Of a stretch of DNA of 64,000 bases, positions 35,210 through 44,148 are shown piece after piece. The stretch lies in NCBI RefSeq assembly GCF_001642835.1, contig NZ_LXEI01000013.1, positions 1-64,000 on the forward strand, given 5' to 3'. The translations under genes were made by a program, and so were the position numbers. This DNA is from Pseudotamlana agarivorans (GTDB lineage Bacteria; Bacteroidota; Bacteroidia; Flavobacteriales; Flavobacteriaceae). Position 1 is the first letter of the stretch; each line of letters starts with the position of its first letter. The notes beneath the pieces are model-generated. The model made no database searches. It had not been told where the DNA came from and worked only from the letters and a program-made list of their open reading frames with translations.

Positions 35210-36613
35210 TTATAAGTTAGGATTTTGATCTCTTACCGCTGGTGCTATATTCACCACATAGCCATCGTCTCCAGGACTTAATGTAAACGTTTCATTTGTT
35301 ACAGGGTTAACGCGCGTATAAGTTGGAACCACATCTCCATATACATGATATCTTTTTTGATCAAATAGATTAAGTGAAGACCCTGCTAACTCTTTGCGTC
35401 TTTCATCTTTTACTAACTTTAAAGTAGTCGCATCATCGTTATGTGTAAGCGGCGTAAATGTTGCCAATCTTTTTTCTAGAAGTTTATTCAAGTTGCTCAC
35501 TGCTCCAGCACCATCACCAGTTCTAACTTTAGCTTCGGCATTGGTTAATAATAACCTTGGTACCGTTAAACCATTACAACGATATGCTCTTGAATACACA
35601 TAAATATAATCTGGAGCGACATCAACGCCGGCATTTGACTCTTGAGTAGAAAACAAATACCATCTTCTGTCATTAGACTTATCATACAAGGCAGTTAAAT
35701 CTGGAGAATACAATTGAAAAGGATTAGAAAATCCCCACTCTATATATCGGTTCCAAAGCACTTCCTTGTTTAGTGTATTAACAGCCCAATCAGGATTATC
35801 GTATCCACTCCATTTATTTGAAGGGTCTACAAAATCTACGGTATTATAATCTTCTATGTAATCGTATAAAGCAAGTGCGCTATTCGAATAACTTAAGGCC
35901 TGATCAAAATCACCCTTATACAAGTAAATTTCTGCTAAAAGAGCATAAATAGATGCTCTTCCTGGTTTAAAATTAGCATAAGAATTAACTGCAGGAAATG
36001 AGTTATCCACCAAACTAAGTGCACTATTTAAATCCTCTATAATTTGGTCGTATACCTGAACTACCGAAGATCGGGGAGTGTGCGCTTGTAAATCTACTGT
36101 TAAAGGCATGGCAACCCCTGGTAGATCTGTATTTGCAGGATCGTAATGGTGCGCATATTCATTCACTGTTAAAAAGTACTCATAAGCTCGTTGAGCTAAG
36201 GCTTCGGCTTTAAGTGTATTTCTTTTTGATTCGCTAAAATTTCCTGTATCAGCATTATCAACATCACTTAAAACATAATTCATAACATGAATGTAATAGT
36301 AAAAGTTGTTATAGTCTAAATCAGTCGTAGCTGGATCAAACAAATCGTATTGCCATGTATAAGCATTCACACTAGGCGTATATCCAGAGATTGTACTAAA
36401 ACTAGCTGAATTATGATATACATCTGGATCCATATAGCGCACATTAGTTCCTACAGCACGCAGAATGGCATAATCCATTAACAGTTTATCATAATCTTCT
36501 AAAGTTGATGGAATAATAAATCCCGTAGGCTCTACATCTAAAAAGTCGTCTGGACTTTGGCAAGAAGCCAAAACCAAAAGCGGTAATAATAAATAATATA
36601 TATATGTTCTCAT
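35210..36613 (-). CDS. RagB/SusD-type outer membrane lipoprotein
   Basis: Surface nutrient-binding lipoprotein, 467 residues, lipobox LASC then QSPDDFLDVEPTGF, as in SusD proteins. The C-terminal KDERRKELAGSSLNLFDQKR is a typical SusD signature. It is followed by the unknown lipoprotein and preceded by SusC, 27 bases away. The substrate cannot be told; the locus holds no glycoside hydrolase, polysaccharide lyase or sulfatase. Confidence 0.93.
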   Translation of the reverse strand: MRTYIYYLLLPLLVLASCQSPDDFLDVEPTGFIIPSTLEDYDKLLMDYAILRAVGTNVRYMDPDVYHNSASFSTISGYTPSVNAYTWQYDLFDPATTDLDYNNFYYYIHVMNYVLSDVDNADTGNFSESKRNTLKAEALAQRAYEYFLTVNEYAHHYDPANTDLPGVAMPLTVDLQAHTPRSSVVQVYDQIIEDLNSALSLVDNSFPAVNSYANFKPGRASIYALLAEIYLYKGDFDQALSYSNSALALYDYIEDYNTVDFVDPSNKWSGYDNPDWAVNTLNKEVLWNRYIEWGFSNPFQLYSPDLTALYDKSNDRRWYLFSTQESNAGVDVAPDYIYVYSRAYRCNGLTVPRLLLTNAEAKVRTGDGAGAVSNLNKLLEKRLATFTPLTHNDDATTLKLVKDERRKELAGSSLNLFDQKRYHVYGDVVPTYTRVNPVTNETFTLSPGDDGYVVNIAPAVRDQNPNL

Positions 36614-36639
36614 CGTATATTCTTTTTTTAATATGGTTA

Positions 36640-39600
36640 TTAAAATGAAGCTCTTAACCCTAAGGTATAACGCGTTAAATTTGTATAAGCCTCTGTAGTT
36701 GGTGCTAGTGGGTCAACCCCCAAATCGTTAGCAACCCAAAGGAAAGGATTTGCTACCTGCATGGTTAAACGTAAACTTTTAAAGAAGGTAGAATCTAGCA
36801 CTTTAGATGGCATGGTATATCCTAAAATGATATCCTGCACTCTTATATAATCCCCTTTATGTACATTTCTAGTAGATTGGTTCCATATACGATGCATAGC
36901 AGCTGTATCGAATCTATTTTCCGTAGTTCCCGTTGTTGGATTTAAGCCGCTATAAAATATTTTAGGAACATCGGTAACGGCTTCGTCTCCTGGTTGCATC
37001 CAACGATTTGCCCACTCACTATGTAGTCTAATATTTGAAAATTCGTTTTCGAAATTATTGTAAGTACCATTACCAACAGATGCATAGTTGTAAGACATTT
37101 TAAACACATAATCTGCTTGGTAGTTCATGTTAACCGTTAAGTCTAATGCTTTGTATTTAAATGTGGTAGACAAACCGCCATAATGTTGTGGTGTTCTAGG
37201 ACCTACATATTCTAACTCTTCGATTGGCACATTACCTTTCCAAGATCTAGTATTACCGTCTGCATCATAAAGCATCACTTCACCATTGTTATCTAAACCA
37301 GCAAACTTATAAGCATATGTTGCTCCAATAGGTAAGCCTTCTTCATAACCATTCCCTGACGTATAAGTATCGGCTGAAGGTGTAGTATTGATTTTTGCAG
37401 TGGCTAAAATGTTTTTATTATGGTTCACATTCGCGCGCAGGGTCCAATTAAAATCCTTCGTTTTAACAAGCTCTGCATTTAACTGCAGCTCAATACCTTT
37501 ATTATCGATATCGGCATAATTAACATTACCATATGCCCATCCTACAGTCGGATCTAAGGGTCTAGACGTATAAACATCGGTACTCTTTTTAATATAATAA
37601 TCAAAACTACCTGATAGTCTATTATTTAAAAATGCAAAATCAAGCCCAAAATTTGTTGTTGCGGTTTCTTCCCATTTTAAATCTGGGTTAGCAGGCTGAT
37701 TTAATACGAGACTTTTATAATTATTTCCCCAATTAACATTACGAACACGAGCTGTAGCTTCTGGGTAAACCCCCACTAGGCTATTTCCACCTAATCCATA
37801 TGTTCCTCTTAATCTTAAACGGTTAACCCAGTTTGCATTATCCATAAAAGATTCGTTTGAAATATCCCAAGAACCTCCTACAGACCATAATGGCTTGTAC
37901 CTAAAGTCTGGATTACTACCAAAAATATTGGCTTGATCAACTCTAAAACTTCCATTAAAAGTATATTTTTCTTTAAAGGTGTAAGCCATGTTTGAAAAAT
38001 AACTCACAAATCTATTATCTTGATTTTCTACATCAAAAATCTGTCTATCATTGTACCTTCTAAATCTATCTCCAACCCAGTTTATTAATCCATAGTTTAC
38101 CAAATCGATTTCATTAATCGGAACGTATGTAGTAGATTCTTGATCGTATCCAAAAGTTCTATTCCTAGTCAATTCGTTAAACCTTCTTGAATATTCACCA
38201 CCAGCGAATGCTGTAAGTTGATGATCTCCCCAAACTTTATCCCAAGAAATGGTGTTTTTAAATACCCAACCTTCAGTATAGCTATATTCTTGTAAATATT
38301 CATCACCAGGAGGAATACCATACTCATAATCCATTGAAATTGGATCTTGTACATAATGATCGTTAACCATATTCCTCCAAGACGGCATATTCATAGATTT
38401 AAATGCATTTAAATCGTCGGTGTTTCTTTCATATCTAAATGAACTACTAGCTAATAGTCCTTCAACTATCTCTACATCCAATTTAATATCGGCTCTAATA
38501 TCTACAAGCTTGCTTGTATTTTTCATATTTCTTTGCTCTTCTAAAGCATTGTAGGTGTATGGAGAATCAACTAAAGCTTCTCTATCTTGAGACATCCAAG
38601 GATTCCATTGGTAATACTTTTGAATATATTGTCCGTTTTCATCTATAAGTTGATCGTAAGGTTGTGCTAGTGTAACCATGTCAATAGGGTTACCTGCACC
38701 ATACTGACCTACTAAAACGTTATTTTTTTCATTTCTTATTATAGCATTCATCCCTGTGGTGAATGATATCTTATCATTGAAATCGAATACATTACGTACG
38801 TTCATCGTAATACGATCATCTTCTTCTCCAATCAATTGTCCTTCACGATCTACATAAGATAATGAACCAAAAAATGAATTTCTTTCTCCTCCACCTGACA
38901 GCGATAAGTTATACGTGTTTTGCATAGCACTTCGTAACAAATATTTCTCCCATTGATCGTTGATATTTCTGTTTTTAAGTGCATTAATATAAGTATCGAA
39001 AGTATTTTGAGACCACTTTACACCATCTGGGCCTAAACCATTTTTATAAATGTGAGCCATATGGAAATCGTTTATACTTCTAGTATCTGACACCAATGCA
39101 TTGATGTCGGTCCATGACTTATCAATATACTCTTGGTCTAAATCTAATTCTTGTGCTGTAGACATCAGATTCATATCATCTAAATCTACTTTTCTTTCCA
39201 TCTCCACAAACGTAGATAGATTTACTCTTAGAGGTGTATTTTTCCCTCCCTTTTTGGTAGTGACTACAACAACGCCATTCGCTGCTCTAGACCCCCAAAT
39301 TGAAGAAGCGGCAGCATCTTTAAGTATCGTTATGGTTTCAACATCTTCAGGGTTTATGGACTCTATATTAGTTTGATCGGCTAAAGGAAATCCATCTACA
39401 ACAATAAGTGGCTGAGAGTAAATGTTTAGAATAGAATTTCGTCCTCTAATTTCAAAAGTTCCTCCAAAAGCTGGATTTACATTTAAACCTGTAGTTTGCC
39501 CTAGCATTCGGTCAATAATGTTAGTACTACTTGGTCGTTGTTGCAGTTGATCTTCCCCTACTTGATCGAAAGACCCTGTTACACGTTCTTTAGAAAGTTC

Positions 39601-40263
39601 CTGATATCCAGTTACGACAACCTCATCTAATAAATTACTATCTTCTTTTAAGGCAATATTAACATTGGTATAATATACTAAATCGGTTACATTTACTAGT
39701 TCATCCTTAAAACCAAGAAAAGAAAACTCTAATACAGCATTGCTTTTTACTGAAATGGTATATACCCCATCGATGTTGGTTGAAACACCGTGAGTCGTCC
39801 CTTTTTCCAGCACCGTTACTCCAGGCATTGGCATACCAGATTCGTCGGTAACAGTTCCCGATATTTCAACTTTTTGTTGGCGTCTTTTATATACCGGAGT
39901 AGCCTTTCTTATTAAGATGGTATTATTTTCATCAACATCAAACTCGAGGTTGCTATTTGTTAACACTTTCTCTAATAAGCTGATTGCTAAGACCTCTCCT
40001 TTTTCCAAAGTGATATTAGGAGCATCTACAAACAATTTCTTAGGAAAAATAAAATGATACTGTGTTTGCTGTTGAATTAGGTTAAATACCTCGTCGATAG
40101 TGACGGTTTGATTATAGTTTATCATGACTTTTTCTTGCGAAAAAGAAGCTTTAGTTGATAAACCAAATACTGTGGTACACAATAGAAATACAATTACTCG
40201 CATAAGTAATAAGGATACCCGCTTAAACAAAAGGCAGCGGAGGTTAGTTAATTTAATTTTCAT
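36640..40263 (-). CDS. SusC/RagA TonB-linked outer membrane transporter with STN domain
   Basis: Outer-membrane receptor of 1207 residues. Signal region to about residue 45, then an STN domain (about 60-115, DEVFNLIQQQTQYHFIFP) that signals to FecR, a carboxypeptidase-like domain (ISGTVTDESGMPMPGVTVLE), a plug (VVVDGFPLADQTNIESIN) and the C-terminal beta barrel. The STN domain together with adjacent FecR and ECF genes marks cell-surface signalling control. Other features are of normal length. Confidence 0.95.
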   Translation of the reverse strand: MKIKLTNLRCLLFKRVSLLLMRVIVFLLCTTVFGLSTKASFSQEKVMINYNQTVTIDEVFNLIQQQTQYHFIFPKKLFVDAPNITLEKGEVLAISLLEKVLTNSNLEFDVDENNTILIRKATPVYKRRQQKVEISGTVTDESGMPMPGVTVLEKGTTHGVSTNIDGVYTISVKSNAVLEFSFLGFKDELVNVTDLVYYTNVNIALKEDSNLLDEVVVTGYQELSKERVTGSFDQVGEDQLQQRPSSTNIIDRMLGQTTGLNVNPAFGGTFEIRGRNSILNIYSQPLIVVDGFPLADQTNIESINPEDVETITILKDAAASSIWGSRAANGVVVVTTKKGGKNTPLRVNLSTFVEMERKVDLDDMNLMSTAQELDLDQEYIDKSWTDINALVSDTRSINDFHMAHIYKNGLGPDGVKWSQNTFDTYINALKNRNINDQWEKYLLRSAMQNTYNLSLSGGGERNSFFGSLSYVDREGQLIGEEDDRITMNVRNVFDFNDKISFTTGMNAIIRNEKNNVLVGQYGAGNPIDMVTLAQPYDQLIDENGQYIQKYYQWNPWMSQDREALVDSPYTYNALEEQRNMKNTSKLVDIRADIKLDVEIVEGLLASSSFRYERNTDDLNAFKSMNMPSWRNMVNDHYVQDPISMDYEYGIPPGDEYLQEYSYTEGWVFKNTISWDKVWGDHQLTAFAGGEYSRRFNELTRNRTFGYDQESTTYVPINEIDLVNYGLINWVGDRFRRYNDRQIFDVENQDNRFVSYFSNMAYTFKEKYTFNGSFRVDQANIFGSNPDFRYKPLWSVGGSWDISNESFMDNANWVNRLRLRGTYGLGGNSLVGVYPEATARVRNVNWGNNYKSLVLNQPANPDLKWEETATTNFGLDFAFLNNRLSGSFDYYIKKSTDVYTSRPLDPTVGWAYGNVNYADIDNKGIELQLNAELVKTKDFNWTLRANVNHNKNILATAKINTTPSADTYTSGNGYEEGLPIGATYAYKFAGLDNNGEVMLYDADGNTRSWKGNVPIEELEYVGPRTPQHYGGLSTTFKYKALDLTVNMNYQADYVFKMSYNYASVGNGTYNNFENEFSNIRLHSEWANRWMQPGDEAVTDVPKIFYSGLNPTTGTTENRFDTAAMHRIWNQSTRNVHKGDYIRVQDIILGYTMPSKVLDSTFFKSLRLTMQVANPFLWVANDLGVDPLAPTTEAYTNLTRYTLGLRASF

Positions 40264-40362
40264 AAATTTGTTGTGTGTTAGTTAGACATTCATTTTAATT
40301 AATACGTGATAGAGGGAGCAAGTTTGTACACCGCCAAATGTTTTACTTAACTCCCTTTTTTT

Positions 40363-41508
40363 TTATTCAATAATGATCTTTTTTCCATCGAATTGATAGC
40401 TATTTAAAACTTTCAACTCTTTTAAATTTTCTAAAATATCTTCAATTTTTTCGTGTTTACCAAGGGTTCCTACAAATTGCTCGTTGGCAACTTTCTTATT
40501 TTTGAAGTCCACTTCAAAATCGTACCACCTCGATAATACTTGCATAATCTCACTTAAAGATTTATTGTTAAAGCTAAACTGCCCACTTTTCCATGATATA
40601 TCATGAAAAACATCGACATTATTAACCGTAACAGTATGCGTTTCTTTATTTAAAATGGATTGTTGGTTTGGTTCCAGGCTATATGCATTTTCCTGAAAAT
40701 TTATTTGAACCTTACCTTCTACTAAGGTGGTTTTAATAACTGATTCTTCTTTATAAGATTTCACATTAAACTCTGTACCTAGCACCTCAACCTCTTGGTT
40801 ATCGCTAACTACAATAAAGGATGCTCCGTTATGCTGAGTACTAGGAGATACATCGAAGTAAGCCTCACCATAAACAAGCTCAACAACTCTACGTTCTCCT
40901 TCTGGAAACTCTACTGGAAATTTAAGCTGCGAATCGGAATTTAGCCACACTTGTGTGCCATCCGCCAAAACCACAGCATACTCTCCGCCACGAGGAACCG
41001 TTAAATAATTATATGAAACTTCTTTATTCTTTTGGGAATTCGATTGATAAACCAACTTCCCTTCTTGATTCACTACATTTGGTTTCTGAAATGTATTGCC
41101 GGTTAAAGCTACTGTAGAACCATCTTCCAAGGTCAAGCTTGCTTTTTCTGCTCCTATTTCTATAACACTATTAACTGTTACCTGAGAAGCATTACCGCCA
41201 AAAGAATTGTGATTTGCAAAAAACACGCCTAAAGAAACAAACAATAATACTGAAGCTGCAACGACCCACTTAAAGACAGGTCTTTTATGTAAAGGTATTA
41301 TCTTTACAGGTGTGTTGGCGATCTCTTCTTTTATTTTAGTAAATAAGCTTGCTTCAATTTTATCTTTATCTAATGCTTCTGGCCAATCTTTATTTTTTTG
41401 ATTGTTAAGAAAGAAATTAAATAATTTATCGCGATCTCGATTTTTTATCGAACCATCGAAAAGCTTATCAATTAACAATAAAAGATATTGTTTTTCTTTT
41501 TTACTCAT
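40363..41508 (-). CDS. FecR-family anti-sigma factor
   Basis: Inner-membrane anti-sigma regulator of 381 residues: cytoplasmic N-terminal region to about 88, one membrane helix (WVVAASVLLFVSLGVFF), a FecR domain (VPRGGEYAVVLADGTQVWLN and GEAYFDV) and a C-terminal DUF4974 part (GQFSFNNKSLSEIMQVLSRW). It should receive the signal from the STN domain of the adjacent SusC protein and release the neighbouring ECF sigma factor. Its leader shows a 12-base inverted repeat overlapping the start codon. Confidence 0.93.
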   Translation of the reverse strand: MSKKEKQYLLLLIDKLFDGSIKNRDRDKLFNFFLNNQKNKDWPEALDKDKIEASLFTKIKEEIANTPVKIIPLHKRPVFKWVVAASVLLFVSLGVFFANHNSFGGNASQVTVNSVIEIGAEKASLTLEDGSTVALTGNTFQKPNVVNQEGKLVYQSNSQKNKEVSYNYLTVPRGGEYAVVLADGTQVWLNSDSQLKFPVEFPEGERRVVELVYGEAYFDVSPSTQHNGASFIVVSDNQEVEVLGTEFNVKSYKEESVIKTTLVEGKVQINFQENAYSLEPNQQSILNKETHTVTVNNVDVFHDISWKSGQFSFNNKSLSEIMQVLSRWYDFEVDFKNKKVANEQFVGTLGKHEKIEDILENLKELKVLNSYQFDGKKIIIE

Positions 41509-41615
41509 GTGTCTTTTAGGTGTCTTTATATATTAAGACTACATAATTTTAAAATACACCTGCTCAAAAACAACTTTTTTTAAAAAAAAGTTTAAATTCA
41601 TGTTAAAAGACACAT
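41507..41615 (-). promoter_or_regulatory. long-range inverted repeat masking the fecR start
   Basis: TAAAAGACACAT (41518 to 41507 on the minus strand) includes the first two bases of the fecR ATG. It is perfectly complementary to ATGTGTCTTTTA at 41615 to 41604, with an 85-base loop that holds a second symmetric stretch (AACTTTTTTT / AAAAAAAGTT, 41572-41591). Pairing would hide the translation start. Confidence 0.45.
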
Positions 41616-41706
41616 AAAACATAGGGATATAAACAAAAAAAACACTAAACGAAAACACATTTATCTCAATAAATACAGGTAAACTGTGTGAGTTAAAAAA
41701 ACAGTT

Positions 41707-42294
41707 TTATTTATTTTTTATGAGGAAGAAGATGAAATCAATACTTAAAGACACACTTAGCGACATTCTTAAAAATCGCAATGCCTTACTAATATGGCCT
41801 TCTACAGTGCGTAGTGAAATATTAAGTTGAGCAGCTATCGCTTTATTGCTTAGTCCCTCTTCTCTACTTAACCTAAACACCTCTTTACATTTTTCGGGAA
41901 GTGCATCAATAACCGACTCGACATGCTGAATCAGTTCTTTATGCATCAATTGGGTTTCTGGTGTAAGCGCTTGAATTTTTTCATTGAAGTTGGTTACCAG
42001 TTCAACTTCTATCATATTTTTATTTTTTCTAAAAAAATCGTACACCTTATATATAGTACTTGTATATAAATAACTTTTAAGTGAGGTTTTAACCAACAGT
42101 TTATCTCTTTTATTCCATAGGTTAACAAATACATCCTGCACAATATCTTCGGAAATCTCTTTATTTTTCACTAAATTATAGGCAGCCACATACATAACCT
42201 CCCAATATTCTTTATAAATAAGGGACAGTGCTAGTTCATCACCATCATGGAGGAGCTGTATTAAATAATCGTCGTTTTGTGATAGTCCTGACAA
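41707..42294 (-). CDS. ECF sigma-70 factor of the Bacteroidota FecR-linked type
   Basis: Sigma factor of 195 residues with region 2 (ALSLIYKEYWEVMYVAAYNL and EDIVQDVFVNLW) and region 4 (LSREEGLSNKAIAAQLNISL then RTVEGHISKALRFLR). It forms a pair with FecR and is expected to drive expression of the SusC/SusD locus. A 198-bp gap separates it from fecR, which is longer than normal. Confidence 0.93.
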   Translation of the reverse strand: MSGLSQNDDYLIQLLHDGDELALSLIYKEYWEVMYVAAYNLVKNKEISEDIVQDVFVNLWNKRDKLLVKTSLKSYLYTSTIYKVYDFFRKNKNMIEVELVTNFNEKIQALTPETQLMHKELIQHVESVIDALPEKCKEVFRLSREEGLSNKAIAAQLNISLRTVEGHISKALRFLRMSLSVSLSIDFIFFLIKNK

Positions 42295-42524
42295 TATTTA
42301 TGATTTTGGATTCTGTAAAAAATCAAATAGAAGTATTTTAATTGTAATTTCATACTAAAAGTAACATTTTTTTATAAAAATCTTAGCCTTTAGAGCCAAT
42401 TACAACAAGAAAAACAACATAACAATATTATAACAGGATTTATCTCAGTAGCTAAGAATCAGAATGTTTTAGAAAACACATTTTTATGTTTAAATACAAA
42501 AACAAATTTAAAGCTTATAAAAAC
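42295..42524. other. intergenic region
   Basis: AT-rich 230-bp gap between the sigma gene and the LytTR regulator gene (stop at 42525). No promoter or terminator that I can support. Confidence 0.4.
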
Positions 42525-43280
42525 CTATTCTAGCCACAACTTAAAATCCTTAACACGTTCTCTGGCCACTATAACCTCTTGATCATGATAACTGTTTAGT
42601 TTTATTTGTAGTCGGGAATTGGTATAACTTACCATATCTTTAATGGCGTTAATGTTTACAAAGAATTTGCGATTAATGCGGAAGAAGCTTTCAGGTTCTA
42701 ATTCGTTTTCCAAGAAATCTAGGGTGTGGTCTAACAAATAATTCCGGCCTTCGGTGGTATGAATATAAGTGCCTTTATTTTCGCTGTAGATACATTCAAT
42801 ATCTTCTACTTGAATAAGCTTTATGTGCTGCCCCACTTTTACCGAAAACCTTTTTTTATAAGCCCGATCTATTGGGTTTATAAGTAACTTTTTGATATCA
42901 TTAAAATCTAAGGTTACATCCTGAGACCGGGTAGTTCGGTTTTTAAATTTTTCTACGGCTAGTAATAGCTCATCCTCATCGATGGGTTTTAACAAATAAT
43001 CGATACTATTTAATTTGAAGGCTTTAAGCGCATATTCATCGTAAGCCGTGGTGAAGATAATAGCTGACTTGATATCGACCGTTTCAAAAATCTCAAATGA
43101 GAGTCCGTCGCTTAATTGAATATCCAAAAATATTAAATCGGGATGCGGATTATTTTGAAACCATGTTATAGACTCTTCAACCGAATGTAAAAGCACATGA
43201 GCTTCAAGATTACAACCTTCTAACAAACGTTGTAAACGTCGTGCCGATGGTTTTTCGTCTTCTATAATAATAATGTTCAT
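42525..43280 (-). CDS. LytTR-family response regulator
   Basis: Two-component regulator, 251 residues. Receiver domain (1-120) with phosphoacceptor Asp in DLIFLDIQLSDG, followed by a LytTR DNA-binding domain (about 145-250: FSVKVGQHIKLIQVEDIECI, YIHTTEGRNYLL, FFRINRKFFVNINAIKDM). It belongs with the LytS-type kinase encoded upstream at 44149-45489; the two 2TM genes lie between them. Confidence 0.93.
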   Translation of the reverse strand: MNIIIIEDEKPSARRLQRLLEGCNLEAHVLLHSVEESITWFQNNPHPDLIFLDIQLSDGLSFEIFETVDIKSAIIFTTAYDEYALKAFKLNSIDYLLKPIDEDELLLAVEKFKNRTTRSQDVTLDFNDIKKLLINPIDRAYKKRFSVKVGQHIKLIQVEDIECIYSENKGTYIHTTEGRNYLLDHTLDFLENELEPESFFRINRKFFVNINAIKDMVSYTNSRLQIKLNSYHDQEVIVARERVKDFKLWLE

Positions 43281-43316
43281 TGTGTAAAACTATAAATTAA
43301 ACAGGGACTAGGCTTT

Positions 43317-43464
43317 GCGTTAGGCCTGCCGGCAGGCAGGGATTACTCATTGCTTTTTAATTTTGTCTTTTGGAAATCGTGAATGCACAGCATTTGCAGT
43401 GGAAATCCTTTTTTTTATTTCTAAAAAAAGATTGTAACGTAAAGCCCGACCCTTGTGGTAACGC
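43317..43464. repeat. ~148-bp interspersed repeat with GCGTTA / TAACGC ends
   Basis: The element begins GCGTTAGGCCTGCC and ends GGTAACGC, with inverted ends GCGTTA / TAACGC. It contains the palindrome GCCTGCCGGCAGGC (43324-43337) and, read on the minus strand, CGGGCTTTACGTTACAATC and GGATTTCCACTGCAA. These words recur in flavobacterial intergenic repeats I know. GC content in the palindrome is far above the neighbourhood. It separates the 2TM gene from the LytTR gene. Confidence 0.6.
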
Positions 43465-43481
43465 CCTTATAAGATCCAAAC

Positions 43482-43799
43482 TTATTCCCATCGTTTTATT
43501 TGGTTGTCGGTTTCCATGAATTCGCGTATTTTTTTGGATTCCCAATCTTTTTTAAAGAAGATTTTACCTCTAAACACGTTCCAACCATGTATAACTATAA
43601 AGGCTGTCCAAGCCACTAAAATACAAATATCAAACCATTGAAAAAATGGTTTATAGGGACCTGACATGATGTATAAATTATAACTAAGGAGCGCAACAAC
43701 TACAAAATACCCAACCAAATGAATGTAGAATATTTTTAGGTTTCTAAGCTTTTTCTTGGCTTCAAATAATAACAGTTCATTTTTGTCTTCTGGTTTCAT
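43482..43799 (-). CDS. 2TM domain protein
   Basis: Small membrane protein, 105 residues, with two hydrophobic helices (about 25-45 and 55-75). LRNLKIFYIHLVGYFVVVAL, then FIVIHGWNVFRGKIFFKKDW and IREFMETDN, matches the flavobacterial 2TM pattern. It is the third 2TM copy in a row: the histidine kinase C-terminus and 44137 carry the others. Probably membrane sensing or complex assembly; not known. Confidence 0.85.
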   Translation of the reverse strand: MKPEDKNELLLFEAKKKLRNLKIFYIHLVGYFVVVALLSYNLYIMSGPYKPFFQWFDICILVAWTAFIVIHGWNVFRGKIFFKKDWESKKIREFMETDNQIKRWE

Positions 43800-43810
43800 G
43801 TGCCTATAAA

Positions 43811-44137
43811 TTAAAAGTTTTGTCGTTCCTTATCCATGTACTCCTTAATTTTTCGCTCTTCCCAAGCTTTCCCGAAAAGCAAGTCTACGCCAAACACGGT
43901 CATGGCGTGGAATGCGAGTCCTATACCCCAAAACAAAGGGGTTGCGAAAGTGCCAAAACTAAAGAAATCACCGCCATTAAATACAATCATACAAATGATA
44001 AAAACATTTACTACGATGTACCAGAAGGCGTGCCAGTAAAAGCCTTTAAGTTCTTTTAAGCGCTTTTCCGCTCGTAAATAAGCCTCCTCACGACGAAATT
44101 TTTCGCTCCTATAATCCTGTGGGTTTTGTGTTTCCAT
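43811..44137 (-). CDS. 2TM domain protein
   Basis: Small membrane protein of 108 residues from the ATG at 44137; an upstream ATG at 44158 would overlap the kinase stop codon by ten bases. RLKELKGFYWHAFWYIVVNV, GIGLAFHAMTVFGVDLLFGK and EERKIKEYMD match the other 2TM copies. It lies directly downstream of the kinase gene. Confidence 0.85.
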   Translation of the reverse strand: METQNPQDYRSEKFRREEAYLRAEKRLKELKGFYWHAFWYIVVNVFIICMIVFNGGDFFSFGTFATPLFWGIGLAFHAMTVFGVDLLFGKAWEERKIKEYMDKERQNF

Positions 44138-44148
44138 AATGTTTTGAT

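Noticed and set aside
43357-43545. Minus-strand open frame of 62 codons
   Set aside because: It covers the 148-bp repeat and the end of the 2TM gene in another frame; no protein-like features.
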